Source: Clostridiaceae bacterium (GTDB lineage: Bacteria > Bacillota > Clostridia > Lachnospirales > Lachnospiraceae). Taken from it: a stretch of DNA of 64,000 bases. Position numbers and translations under genes: made by a program. This document shows positions 35,434 to 44,024 of the stretch, piece after piece (the stretch's first letter is position 1; every line of letters starts with the position of its first letter). Below the pieces are notes generated by a model. The model worked only from the letters and a program-made list of their open reading frames with translations. It was not told the DNA's origin and did not search any database. Where the stretch lies: positions 62,001 to 126,000 of the forward strand of contig CABIXM010000005.1 in NCBI GenBank assembly GCA_902362725.1. Direction: 5' to 3'.

Positions 35434-35976
35434 TCAATTCACCATCCTCTTTGTCAAATCTACGCCATACCACACATCAGGCAGTAATGTAACGCCGTCA
35501 ATCCGGCCCACTGCAACCTGTACGATACTTTCCGAATCCGGAGCTTCCTTCGCAAAAGCAAGGATGTCTCCCAGTCTTCCGGTAGCAACGGGGTCTTTGC
35601 CCCGTACCACCGCATAACCGCAGTTCGCCATTGCCCGGTTGGCTGCCACATGGGAGCTCCACACCCTGCGCGGATGATCTACCATGTATGCCAAACCATG
35701 TAAAAACAACTCCTCTTTGGTTAGCCGCTTAATCACAGTCAGCTCCGTACAGGCGATTTTGGAGTCATGCTCATCTTCATCGATGTCGCCGCCGGCGTTG
35801 ACGATATAATATTCCGAATGCTCCAGGCTGGAATAATAACTAAGGCAGTCAAGCGGGTCCTCCGCGCAGTGAAATCCATTTTCCCTGCAATTTGCTTTTT
35901 CAGTCGTATTGAGCCCCATCACAAACTGATAGCCACGGCATATCAGCCCGGGGCGAAAGCCCTTATAAGCAATCAT
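35434..35976 (-). CDS. Element protein similar to DUF7666 (180 aa)
   Basis: Starts MIAYKGFRPGLICRGYQFVMG at 35976 (AAAGGAGG 11 nt upstream) and continues CRENGFHCAEDPLDCLSYYS, a pattern I recall from DUF7666-type proteins of phages and mobile elements (a Y-K-G-F start with paired cysteines and an E-x-x-L core). The middle reads IACTELTVIKRLTKEELFLHG. The longer frame open upstream is a shadow of the PcfK-like gene. Function unknown; family assignment tentative. Confidence 0.65.
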   Translation of the reverse strand: MIAYKGFRPGLICRGYQFVMGLNTTEKANCRENGFHCAEDPLDCLSYYSSLEHSEYYIVNAGGDIDEDEHDSKIACTELTVIKRLTKEELFLHGLAYMVDHPRRVWSSHVAANRAMANCGYAVVRGKDPVATGRLGDILAFAKEAPDSESIVQVAVGRIDGVTLLPDVWYGVDLTKRMVN

Positions 35977-36001
35977 TCTGCATTTTTCCTCCTTTGCCGG
36001 T

Positions 36002-36922
36002 TCAGCCTGCCTTTGCCATACCAAAATCCAGCAGCGACATCTGCCCATCCTGAGAAGGCTTTTTTTCCTCCTGCTTGGGTGCCGACTTGGGTTCCGTCTT
36101 TTTCTTCTCTGCCGCCTTCTTGGGTTTGTTCTTTGCAGAGGACTTCCCAGCATACGGCTTGGGAACAAACTTTTCCTCATCCTCATGGTCTTCCTTGGCA
36201 TCAGGGTCACGGAAATAATCTTCCGCCCACTGATAGCACAGATCATCCGGCACATCGCAGCCATACGCCTGCTGTCCGGGACCAGGGCGGGTTCCGCTTG
36301 CTTTTAGTTCATCCTGTACATAATCCCAGGCTTTCCGGTTGATGTACTGGAAACAGCGAATCATGTTCTTTTTCGGATGCATTGTCAGACGGGCAAACGC
36401 CGTATCTTCCATACAGAGCATCTGAATATGCTCGGACACACACTCCTTCATATTGCGCCGCGTCAGTTTTTCCACATCAGTACTTACCCGCTGGGTAGAG
36501 GCCGCGATTACTTCTTCATCACTCATCGCTTCCAGACGGGCGATCTGCTCCTGCTCTGCGGCTTTCTTCGCCTGCTGTTTGGCGTCAAATTCCGCTTTGC
36601 GCTGGGCTTCAGCCGCCTCATGCTCCGCACGCTTTTTTTCTTCATCTTCTGCGGCGGGCGGTTGTGCCGAATTCCCCTCCTCAGCAGACTTCTCTTCCCC
36701 AGCAGGCGCTACTTCATCCGTAGGTTCCTCCTCTGCATCAGCCAAAGCAGTCTCACCGGCACAAACCGAAGCCGCCGATACTGGGACAGTGTCTGTACCT
36801 ACAGGCGGCACAGGCAAAGATTCCATCTCCTCCAGCTCAAAGGCTTCATCATCCTCAAAGGCTGCAGACGAATCGAACATACCGTTTTGCTGCTCCATTG
36901 CTATTTCTGAAAAAACACCCAT
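36002..36922 (-). CDS. PcfK-like / AcrIIA9-family protein
   Basis: A 306-residue protein starting at the ATG behind AAAGGAGATTTTACA. Residues ~1-135 are acidic, low complexity and coiled-coil (Glu/Ala/Lys rich). The folded core ECVSEHIQMLCMEDTAFARL ... HPKKNMIRCFQYINRKAWDYV and CDVPDDLCYQWAEDYFRDPDA matches the PcfK/AcrIIA9 pattern (helical core with P-x-K-x-x-x-R-C-F-x-Y-I and a final W-x-x-D-Y). The tail is Lys-rich and ends GQMSLLDFGM. Some members of this family inhibit Cas9; others have no known function. The core is conserved but inhibition is untested. Confidence 0.75.
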   Translation of the reverse strand: MGVFSEIAMEQQNGMFDSSAAFEDDEAFELEEMESLPVPPVGTDTVPVSAASVCAGETALADAEEEPTDEVAPAGEEKSAEEGNSAQPPAAEDEEKKRAEHEAAEAQRKAEFDAKQQAKKAAEQEQIARLEAMSDEEVIAASTQRVSTDVEKLTRRNMKECVSEHIQMLCMEDTAFARLTMHPKKNMIRCFQYINRKAWDYVQDELKASGTRPGPGQQAYGCDVPDDLCYQWAEDYFRDPDAKEDHEDEEKFVPKPYAGKSSAKNKPKKAAEKKKTEPKSAPKQEEKKPSQDGQMSLLDFGMAKAG

Positions 36923-36993
36923 TGTAAAATCTCCTTTCGCAAAAAAGGCATGGAGCAGGCCGTTATGATCCTTTCCATGCCATTGTGTGTTGC

Positions 36994-37242
36994 TCACAGC
37001 ACATATAAAAGTGTGCTGAAGCTGTCAAAACAGTAGCAGACCACGCCAGTATACTGCCTTGACCATTCCTTGATTTTGTCCTGCACCTCCTGCGCAACCT
37101 TTTGATTGCTCATATTCCATGGCGGAGGTACCGTTACGGTAAAGTAGCCATTCTCCAGACAACTTCTGACATCTGCCGGAAGGCCGGAACACTGCTCATA
37201 CAGTGCTGCGATCTGACTTTTCTTCTTTTCTGCAATACGCAT
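36994..37242 (-). CDS. Small protein of unknown function (82 aa)
   Basis: MRIAEKKKSQIAALYEQCSGL start, an N-terminal Lys-rich helix and a C-terminal beta-type segment (VVCYCFDSFSTLLYVL). The ribosome site is weak (GGGGTCAG). The gene lies between the primase and the PcfK-like gene with tight spacing on both sides. Family not recognised. Confidence 0.6.
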   Translation of the reverse strand: MRIAEKKKSQIAALYEQCSGLPADVRSCLENGYFTVTVPPPWNMSNQKVAQEVQDKIKEWSRQYTGVVCYCFDSFSTLLYVL

Positions 37243-37257
37243 CTGACCCCTATCCCT

Positions 37258-39051
37258 TCATTCCTGTTTTTGAGCAGGCTCCGGAAGTCTTTTACACAAG
37301 AATGGGGAGAAGCGTACCGGTGCAAAATCCCGGCAGTCATTCACATAGAAGTATGTGCGTTTGCCTTGGCAGTCCAGTTCCACCACATCAGATGGAGCCA
37401 ACGGACGACCTCTGTAATCTTCCGGCAAATGTTCATTGTAGTCCAGGAACAGACGCCCCAGCACTTCCATGTCATTCTGACCCTTTGGGCAACAGACCTC
37501 TGCGCTCCATACCGTCTGATAGGCGGCGGCAGGCGGCTGTTCATATCCAGCCTTACGCAGTGCATCCAGTTGCTTGAACGCGAAAGGTACCGTCTGTGTC
37601 TCACCCAGGCAAAGCTGGTAAATGCAAAATCTCCGGAAAACTCTCTGGCTGTCCAGAATATCCTTCAGCGCCTGATTGCCTTGAGCAAGAAATATCTGAT
37701 ACTCTTCCTTTGTCAGCCCCAGATACTCTGTCAGGTCCAAATCTTTCTCCGCTCTGGTGTGCCAAAGCTCGACGCAGCCATCTATATAGGTAAAATCACA
37801 CTTACCGCACAGATATTGCTGCTTAAAATTCATTCTCTGCACCTCCTTTTCCTTCTGTTCTTTCTCCCGAAGGGCAAGCTGCCAATCATCAAACCCTTTA
37901 TAATTCGGATTCCAGGTCAGCCGACGACATGCCATTCCATTTTTTCGGGCCATCAGATAGATCTTAGATGCCCCATTAGAGGTCATTTGGTTACTGTACT
38001 TATCCATATCATGAGCCTCAATGATCTCCTCAGTGCCATTCTGTGCCAACAGTGCAAACAGCGTATCCAACTGGCTGGTGTTGTTTGCACCGGCAATCGC
38101 CACAAAAGTCCGGTTTGTCAGGCAGTGTGAGATGTCTGCTTTCAGCAGTCCTTCAATGACATAGACCACCCGGGCAGATGGATCTCCTATAAAATGTACC
38201 GGACTCCCGGATGTAACACCCATATTTTTGGACGAGGACGAAAACCAGATGTATTTGGCTCCTGCCTTATCCGGCGGATCATCTTTTTGCTTGAGCGGAA
38301 TATCCAAAAGGATCTGCAGGCCGTGTATCATACCGTCGTATCCCACAGCCGGAATCAAAATCCCTGCGTTTTTTCGGTAGAAGTTCATGGTCCAGCGCCC
38401 GCTGTCATCCAGATAAAAGCCGGGCACTCCCTCCACCTTGCATCCCTGTTTCATCAGCCGCTCGGTAATGGAGCGGCAAAGGAATGGGGGTGGAGTGCTC
38501 TTGAACCCGATCCTATCAATCTGTTCATCCGACAGTCCCCGTTTTGGGGAGTGCAGATGGTTGCGGTGGGCAGGCTGAAGAGGCAGCATAGCGAGCAGCA
38601 GCGAAAGCGTTTGATGGATTTCCTGTCCGCTGGCCCGTTCTGCTTGCTGCACTGTTTTTAGTTCGCCCCTCCTCTCATATCCGGCAAGGTCGGTCTGAGT
38701 CCCCGAAACCGGGGACCCAGTACCAGCCTGCTGGTTTCCTGCCATCTCATATCCAGAGTTCGGCCGTTCCCTGTGAAAATCGTTGCACAGGGCTTCTCCT
38801 ATCTCCCAATACGCATCGGATGTAGTCGTATTGTTTAGCCGCGCATAAAGCGCAAGCATACCGCCATGCTCATCACAATAATTGCACCGCCAGACATTTT
38901 TGACGAAATTCACATTCATCTTGCCGCGGCGGTCACCACAAAACGGGCAATCCACATATACACTGTTTGCCTGTCGGCGTCTGATTCGCAGATGTAGAAG
39001 TTCCACTACATCCATAATACCGAACGGAAAATCTCCTGGATATGAGTCCAT
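37258..39051 (-). CDS. CHC2-type DNA primase with YodL-like C-terminus
   Basis: A 597-residue protein beginning MDSYPGDFPFGIMDVVELLHL (ATG behind GGGAGGGAGAACAG). Zinc finger CPFCGDRRGKMNV ... WRCNYCDEHGG at about 36-65 is the CHC2 primase type. A TOPRIM-like segment follows around 280-370 (VYVIEGLLKADIS, with IIEAHDMDKYSN carrying the acidic D-x-D). The C-terminal ~60 residues (LPEDYRGRPLAPSDVVELDCQGKRTYFYV) look like a YodL-type domain. It probably primes element replication during an excised, replicating stage. Confidence 0.8.
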   Translation of the reverse strand: MDSYPGDFPFGIMDVVELLHLRIRRRQANSVYVDCPFCGDRRGKMNVNFVKNVWRCNYCDEHGGMLALYARLNNTTTSDAYWEIGEALCNDFHRERPNSGYEMAGNQQAGTGSPVSGTQTDLAGYERRGELKTVQQAERASGQEIHQTLSLLLAMLPLQPAHRNHLHSPKRGLSDEQIDRIGFKSTPPPFLCRSITERLMKQGCKVEGVPGFYLDDSGRWTMNFYRKNAGILIPAVGYDGMIHGLQILLDIPLKQKDDPPDKAGAKYIWFSSSSKNMGVTSGSPVHFIGDPSARVVYVIEGLLKADISHCLTNRTFVAIAGANNTSQLDTLFALLAQNGTEEIIEAHDMDKYSNQMTSNGASKIYLMARKNGMACRRLTWNPNYKGFDDWQLALREKEQKEKEVQRMNFKQQYLCGKCDFTYIDGCVELWHTRAEKDLDLTEYLGLTKEEYQIFLAQGNQALKDILDSQRVFRRFCIYQLCLGETQTVPFAFKQLDALRKAGYEQPPAAAYQTVWSAEVCCPKGQNDMEVLGRLFLDYNEHLPEDYRGRPLAPSDVVELDCQGKRTYFYVNDCRDFAPVRFSPFLCKRLPEPAQKQE

Positions 39052-39093
39052 CTGTTCTCCCTCCCTTCTTGGCCCCATAGATGGGGCTGCTTA

Positions 39094-40251
39094 TCATCCG
39101 GCTTTCTGTGCGGCCATACCATCGAGCATGATCTGCGCCGCAGCACGAACGATATTGTTGGTACTCTTGTTACCAGGGGTGAGATAGAATTTCAGACTCA
39201 CCGGACGCTCCTTGGCAACTGTTGCCATGGTTTTTCCTTTGCTCAGACCGCTATCCACCACCACATTCTGCGCTTCTTCAAAGGTCATTACCTTCAAGAT
39301 ATCTTCTACCGGAGTGCTCTCCGTATAAGAAGGCGCCAGGGGCTGATTAGGTGCTTCCTGCTGAACAACAGGCGCCACAGGCAGTTCTTCCGGTTCATCC
39401 GATTGGAATACGGGTGCGGCCGGCTGCTCAGACACATCATCCTGTTTTGGACTGCTATCCAATGTAACCTCACGGTTGGGTACCGGCAGCTCCATATTGG
39501 GAGCATTCTCCTCTACCTTGCCGACAGGCAGCGTATCCATATTCTCCTTCTCTTCTGCAGCCATCTGCTGGACAGTGGGCTGTACCGGAGAAACCGGGGG
39601 CTGTTCATTCTGAACCGGCTTTGCCGCAGGTTTCTGGATAGAGGTCGGACGCGCAGGCGCATTACGGCGCTCTACGACGCTCTGAGGCGCTCTTTCCAGT
39701 CGGGCATGAACTTCCCCGCCAGATTGCCGCAACGCCGCTCCAGAGGCTTCTACGGGCCTCTGTGCCGCATCCGGCATTGGCTGCTGGATAGGAGCCGCCC
39801 CGGAAAGCGGAATACTACTTCCAAACACCTTGCCCGTACTGTCAACAGCAACATCGGCAAACTGCAAACCGAAACCGGCATCCGACAGCGCAGCACTCAA
39901 TGCCTCATCCTGGGCAGCCTGCACATAATCGGTACCTTCTTCCGCACTGTGCTGCGAGATGTAACTGCTGATAGGCTCTGCATCACTGCGGTCCAGATAA
40001 ACTCTGGCCTCCATAATCGCAAGCTGTTCCGTGATCCTCAGGGTAGTCAGTTTCATGCGGCCCTGGGGGTGGCGCAGACGGAACCACAGTTTCTGATAGG
40101 GCAACTCCAACTGCAGCATTTCCTCATTGGTCTTTCTGGACACCTTATGGCGCAGAAATTTGAGCGGATCAAAGCCAGGTACCTTGTTCAGTTCTGCCAC
40201 TGCCGGAATTGTTTTGTACATCATAGGCATCGGATTACTTTTTTCATTCAT
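39094..40251 (-). CDS. Possible single-strand annealing protein with long disordered tail
   Basis: 385 residues. The N-terminal ~130 residues form a folded domain (LQLELPYQKLWFRLRHPQGRMKL, TEQLAIMEARVYLDRSDAEPISS, YVQAAQDEALSAALSDAGFGLQF). The E-A-R-V-Y and A-L-x-D-A-G-F-G-L-Q-F motifs recall Erf/Rad52-like annealing proteins, and the neighbouring YqaJ exonuclease and RecD2 helicase support that reading. Residues ~150-320 are Pro/Gln/Glu rich and probably disordered; the C-terminal 60 residues form a small helical domain (MTFEEAQNVVVDSGLSKGKTM). Similar proteins are annotated only as hypothetical as far as I know, so the role is inference. Confidence 0.55.
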   Translation of the reverse strand: MNEKSNPMPMMYKTIPAVAELNKVPGFDPLKFLRHKVSRKTNEEMLQLELPYQKLWFRLRHPQGRMKLTTLRITEQLAIMEARVYLDRSDAEPISSYISQHSAEEGTDYVQAAQDEALSAALSDAGFGLQFADVAVDSTGKVFGSSIPLSGAAPIQQPMPDAAQRPVEASGAALRQSGGEVHARLERAPQSVVERRNAPARPTSIQKPAAKPVQNEQPPVSPVQPTVQQMAAEEKENMDTLPVGKVEENAPNMELPVPNREVTLDSSPKQDDVSEQPAAPVFQSDEPEELPVAPVVQQEAPNQPLAPSYTESTPVEDILKVMTFEEAQNVVVDSGLSKGKTMATVAKERPVSLKFYLTPGNKSTNNIVRAAAQIMLDGMAAQKAG

Positions 40252-40320
40252 GTTGGAAACTCCTTTCTGACATAAAAATAGGAGACGCCAAGTGCCATTT
40301 CTGCACCTGACCTCTCTTTT

Positions 40321-42594
40321 TTAACTTGCGTTCTTTAATTGCTCTTCCAACGCAGCCGGAATGGGGATGCCGGCTTTCTTTGCGTAGGCTTTGAAATACA
40401 TCTGGATGCGCATACCCAGTAGCGTATTTCGCTTGCCGATCTCATTACGATGGATTGCCATAAACAATACCTGTTTCTGCCCAATCAGCACCACCCGCTT
40501 TTTGGCACGCGTGATTCCGGTGTAGAGCAGATTACGGTACATCATGATGGTGTGCGCTTTGAGCAGCGGCATAATGACGGTCTCATACTCAGAGCCCATA
40601 GCCTTGTGGATTGTAGTGGCATACGCCAGATCCACATTGCTCAAATCATCTACGCCGTATTCCAGTGTTCTGCCAGCGCCAAAATCCATGCCGATTTTTT
40701 TACCCTGGTCAGTGTCCTTAATATACCGGATGAAGCCCAGATCTCCATTAGAGACCTTTTCTGTGTTCTTGGTCTGCATGATGCGGTCATTGACCCGGAA
40801 GATCCTGGGGCCAAACTTGATTTCTTCCTCCGCAGAGCGGAATGGGTTGACCAATTCACGAATGGTTTCATTCAGCTGTTCCGACGACGCGGCGCCTTCT
40901 GAACGGAAAGGTGAAAGAATCTGCACATTCTCAATGCCACTCTCCTGTATCTCCAAACAATACCGTTCTGTAATCTTTTCAGCGGTGTCTTCCTGACTAT
41001 CACCAGACACGAAAACAAAATCCGGTCCATAAAACAGTTTGGTATTGCCCTCGTTGATAAATTTGGCGTTATAGGCAATCAGACTGTCCTTCGACTGACG
41101 GAAAATCTGATCCAGCACCGTTACCGGGACGATTTGGGTCTCGATGATCTCACGGAAAACATTTCCGGCTCCTACGCTGGGAAGCTGATCTGGGTCGCCT
41201 ACCAGCACGATTCTGGCATTTGCCTTCATGCGCTCAAAGAATTTCTCGGCAAGCCACATATCCACCATGGAAAACTCATCCACAATGATTAAATCGGCCG
41301 ACAGTGGCTCTGACTTTCTGTTCCGGCTACCCTCATCCTCTTCACTGGTCAGTCCCAGACCACTGTGTAATGTCCGGGCATCCTCAAAGCCGGTGCTCTC
41401 CGACATCCTGCGGCTTGCCCGACCGGTAGGCGCCATAAGAGCAATTTTGCCATCAGGGTGCAGCCGCCGGTAAACCTCAAGTATCGTCCGCAGCACTGTT
41501 GTTTTACCAGTACCAGGAGAACCCGTAATCACTGACAAGCCATGCCTAAATGCTGCATAGACCGCAGCCTCCTGCTGTGCAGACAGGCGCAGCCCCATTT
41601 CAACCTTGACCTGTTCCAGCACCGGCGCAATATGCTCTACTGGCATCTGGGCGACCAGACGCTGGGCGATCCGGCGCGCCGTTTCGTCCTCTTGGGCAAA
41701 CACTCTGGGAAGATAGATATTATCCTTCACAGAAACGATTGCTCCATTCAGGATCATTTCCTGCATCATATCCCTGACTTCCTGCTGATGCAGGCGAAGC
41801 TCCGGTACAGGTATCTTCTCATTGAGCAGCTTCAGCGCTGATTTCTCCAGTTCTTCAGAACTGATGTACAGATGGCCTCGTTTACTCTTGCCTTCATCTA
41901 ACGCACAAAAGACAGCCCCTTTGATACGCATAGGGTCATGGAGATCACCCCCGCTCTTTTGTACGATTGCATCTACCCGCCGAAATCCAAAGCCGGAGAT
42001 CTGGCAAAGCTCAAATGGGCTCTTTTCCAAAATCTCTACGCTGGTTGGGCCGAAATATTGATATATTTTCAATGCTGTCTTGGGAGTAATCTTAAATGGC
42101 GCCAGCAAAGTCATAATTCCTTGGAGCATACGGTTTTCTGCATAAGAGGCTCTGATGTCCTCCAATTTATTTTCCGTAATACCCCGGATCTCCAACAGCC
42201 GCTCCGGCTGGTGTTCCAGAATATCCAGTGTGGCCACACCGAACCGCTCCACAATGTCTGCGGCAGTTTTAGGACCAATCCCTTTGATAAGCCCGGAGGC
42301 AAGATAGCCCTCTACGCCGTTTTTTGTTCTGGGCACAATTTCACGCCACTGCTCCACCTGGAGTTGGACACCATACTTGCCCTTTGTCCATTCACCATCC
42401 AGTTCCAGCTCTACCGCATCTGTCCGTGGAATCTCATACCCCACAGCTGTAAAGCGGATCAAATGGTCTTTGTACCGTCTGTTTGACCTGGCCTCGGCAG
42501 GCACGCTCTGGTCTGCGGTCTTTACACTGACGATACAAAACTTATTGGCAGGATTATAAAAAATCGTCCCGTCGTAGGTTCCAATACAATTCAT
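40321..42594 (-). CDS. recD2: RecD2-like ATP-dependent DNA helicase
   Basis: A 757-residue helicase of superfamily 1B. N-terminal OB-like and helix-hairpin-helix region (LIKGIGPKTAADIVERFG, LLEIRGITENKLEDI), Walker A TGSPGTGKTT at about 355-364, motif II IIVDEFSM, motif III VGDPDQLPSVGAG, motif IV-VI region ATTIHKAMGSEYETVI and YTGITRAKKRVVLIG. It unwinds DNA 5' to 3'. The length matches stand-alone RecD2 proteins and not the RecBCD subunit. It sits between the exonuclease and annealing-like genes. Confidence 0.92.
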   Translation of the reverse strand: MNCIGTYDGTIFYNPANKFCIVSVKTADQSVPAEARSNRRYKDHLIRFTAVGYEIPRTDAVELELDGEWTKGKYGVQLQVEQWREIVPRTKNGVEGYLASGLIKGIGPKTAADIVERFGVATLDILEHQPERLLEIRGITENKLEDIRASYAENRMLQGIMTLLAPFKITPKTALKIYQYFGPTSVEILEKSPFELCQISGFGFRRVDAIVQKSGGDLHDPMRIKGAVFCALDEGKSKRGHLYISSEELEKSALKLLNEKIPVPELRLHQQEVRDMMQEMILNGAIVSVKDNIYLPRVFAQEDETARRIAQRLVAQMPVEHIAPVLEQVKVEMGLRLSAQQEAAVYAAFRHGLSVITGSPGTGKTTVLRTILEVYRRLHPDGKIALMAPTGRASRRMSESTGFEDARTLHSGLGLTSEEDEGSRNRKSEPLSADLIIVDEFSMVDMWLAEKFFERMKANARIVLVGDPDQLPSVGAGNVFREIIETQIVPVTVLDQIFRQSKDSLIAYNAKFINEGNTKLFYGPDFVFVSGDSQEDTAEKITERYCLEIQESGIENVQILSPFRSEGAASSEQLNETIRELVNPFRSAEEEIKFGPRIFRVNDRIMQTKNTEKVSNGDLGFIRYIKDTDQGKKIGMDFGAGRTLEYGVDDLSNVDLAYATTIHKAMGSEYETVIMPLLKAHTIMMYRNLLYTGITRAKKRVVLIGQKQVLFMAIHRNEIGKRNTLLGMRIQMYFKAYAKKAGIPIPAALEEQLKNAS

Positions 42595-42609
42595 CCTTTT
42601 TTCACCTCA

Positions 42610-43677
42610 CTAAGCGGCCTCCATAATTGAGGCTCTAACGCTGAACCGTCTGGATTCGGATACTGTAACAAACTGCTCGTAAATATCCGGATGCTCCAGT
42701 TTCAACCGAAGCAGGTTATCCTTGTCGATGATGGACTTGCGAACAGGGGTATAGGTAACCGTATAGTTCACGCCCTCCTGCTCACAGATCGCAGTACAGC
42801 TGGTACCCATTTCCGCAATCAACAGGGCCTTCAGACGCTGAATATCCTTGTCGATTTCTTTGGAGTACACCTCTGCATTTTTCTTTTCATCCAGAAGACG
42901 CAAATACTGCATGAGTTTTGCAGTCATATCCAGGTCGAGTGCAACGGCCGGAGCATTTTTATCTGCCGGACCAAAGTGTTTGCGTGCGCTCTCAATGATC
43001 AAGGCCCCACTTTCTGTATAGGGCGGCGGCACATGGCGCTGCACATGGTTTTCCCAGAAATACTGCTCCAAAAAGACCATCTCAGCCTCGTACTCGAAAT
43101 CACGTTTGACCTCCCGGATAATAACTTCTTCCTCGTTGTTACCATACAGGCAGCAAAAGAAACATCGGTCAAGATCCGTTACCGCCATATAATGACGCCC
43201 CTGAGATTCATAGTAGACTGGAACCGTCTCCTTCCCATTCATCCACCAGTTATCTCTGGCATTATAGTTTGTGGTCTTGATCTCAAGGATTGCTGTGGTG
43301 CCATCCGGCAGTTCCACAAAGTAGTCCACATCAGCCAGCATCCAAGGATACTGTGGGTGCTGGAACATCTTTTTGATCTGGTAGACCCGATATCCAGTTT
43401 TCCGCTCGAATATCTTTGCTACCAGAGGCTCCAGCAAATGCCCCATTTCCATGGCAACCCAGTTGCCCTCATCATCTTCCACTGACGCTATGTTCAGTTT
43501 GTCGTAGTACAGATCCCTGGCTGTCCGGAATGGAGAAGTGCCAAAAATCGCCGATACATCGCTGCCGCCGATTCCACGGCGCCGGTAATCCAGCCAGTCT
43601 TCTTCTGAAAGATCTGCCGTTTCTACCAGCACCAGCGGTTCATACCGCTTTCGTTCAGCACTATTGCTGCCAGACAT
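42610..43677 (-). CDS. YqaJ-type viral recombinase (exonuclease)
   Basis: A 355-residue protein with the YqaJ/lambda-exonuclease-like nuclease domain: RRRGIGGSDVSAIFGTSPFRT near 31-51, then DLYYDKLN, then MEMGHLLEPLVAKIFERKTG, MLADVDYFV and the catalytic E-x-K in AILEIKTTNYNARDNWW (about residues 130-146). Such enzymes resect one DNA strand for annealing-based recombination. It is the first clear gene of the leftward operon, starts at an ATG behind GAAGGGGGATTTGAT and has a long structured leader upstream. Confidence 0.9.
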   Translation of the reverse strand: MSGSNSAERKRYEPLVLVETADLSEEDWLDYRRRGIGGSDVSAIFGTSPFRTARDLYYDKLNIASVEDDEGNWVAMEMGHLLEPLVAKIFERKTGYRVYQIKKMFQHPQYPWMLADVDYFVELPDGTTAILEIKTTNYNARDNWWMNGKETVPVYYESQGRHYMAVTDLDRCFFCCLYGNNEEEVIIREVKRDFEYEAEMVFLEQYFWENHVQRHVPPPYTESGALIIESARKHFGPADKNAPAVALDLDMTAKLMQYLRLLDEKKNAEVYSKEIDKDIQRLKALLIAEMGTSCTAICEQEGVNYTVTYTPVRKSIIDKDNLLRLKLEHPDIYEQFVTVSESRRFSVRASIMEAA

Positions 43678-43678
43678 A

Positions 43679-43849
43679 TCAAATCCCCCTTCGTGATCTT
43701 CGGGGCAAAATAACCGCCCTCGTCATTGGTGCAACATTTCGTAGCCGGAGCGAAGATACTGCCTGTCTCTTCATCTTCCAGTCCGTGGAGTGTGCCGACT
43801 TGACCCGCCGACCATTCTGCTTTCTTTTCTGCTTCACATTCATGTACAT
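43679..43849 (-). CDS. Possible small basic protein before the YqaJ gene
   Basis: A 56-codon frame starting MYMNVKQKRKQNGRRVKS, with AGAAAGG 6 nt before the ATG, ends at a TGA that overlaps the ribosome site region of the YqaJ gene. The same DNA in another frame reads an acidic, well-mixed sequence (EAEKKAEWSAGQVGTLHGLE and GGYFAPKITKGDLI) that has no ATG/GTG/TTG start, only a possible CTG. One of the two may be genuine; the basic one has the better start, the acidic one the better composition. Confidence 0.3.
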   Translation of the reverse strand: MYMNVKQKRKQNGRRVKSAHSTDWKMKRQAVSSLRLRNVAPMTRAVILPRRSRRGI

Positions 43850-43906
43850 GACCTGCCTTTCTCAGTTTTGATTTATCCTTAAAGCCCTTTCAGGCTTACA
43901 GGCAAT

Positions 43907-43977
43907 AAAAAAGCGAGAATGACAGACGGCATAAAGCCTGGTGTCCATAGTTGCCTATGAACCGGTGTCATTCTCGC
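43907..43977 (-). terminator. Leader terminator 2
   Basis: GCGAGAATGACA (43913-43924) pairs perfectly with TGTCATTCTCGC (43966-43977); the - strand continues TTTTTT (43912-43907). The 41-nt loop holds a further hairpin, TTCATAGGCAACTATGGA. Confidence 0.85.
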
Positions 43978-43997
43978 AATGGTGGGTAAATCCCGTA

Positions 43998-44024
43998 AAA
44001 TAAAAAAGCCAGTAATATACCGGC
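43998..44024 (-). terminator. Leader terminator 1
   Basis: On the - strand GCCGGTA-TAT-TACTGGC (7 bp, one G-T pair) followed by TTTTTTATTTTA. Confidence 0.75.

Noticed and set aside
35977-36264. N-terminal extension of the DUF7666-like gene
   Set aside because: Its Arg/Lys-rich translation overlaps the PcfK-like gene in another frame; the ATG at 35976 has the ribosome site.
43913-43977. CRISPR-like or transposon inverted repeats
   Set aside because: A single perfect inverted pair followed by a T-run on the - strand is an intrinsic terminator; no spacer-repeat array or transposase is present.
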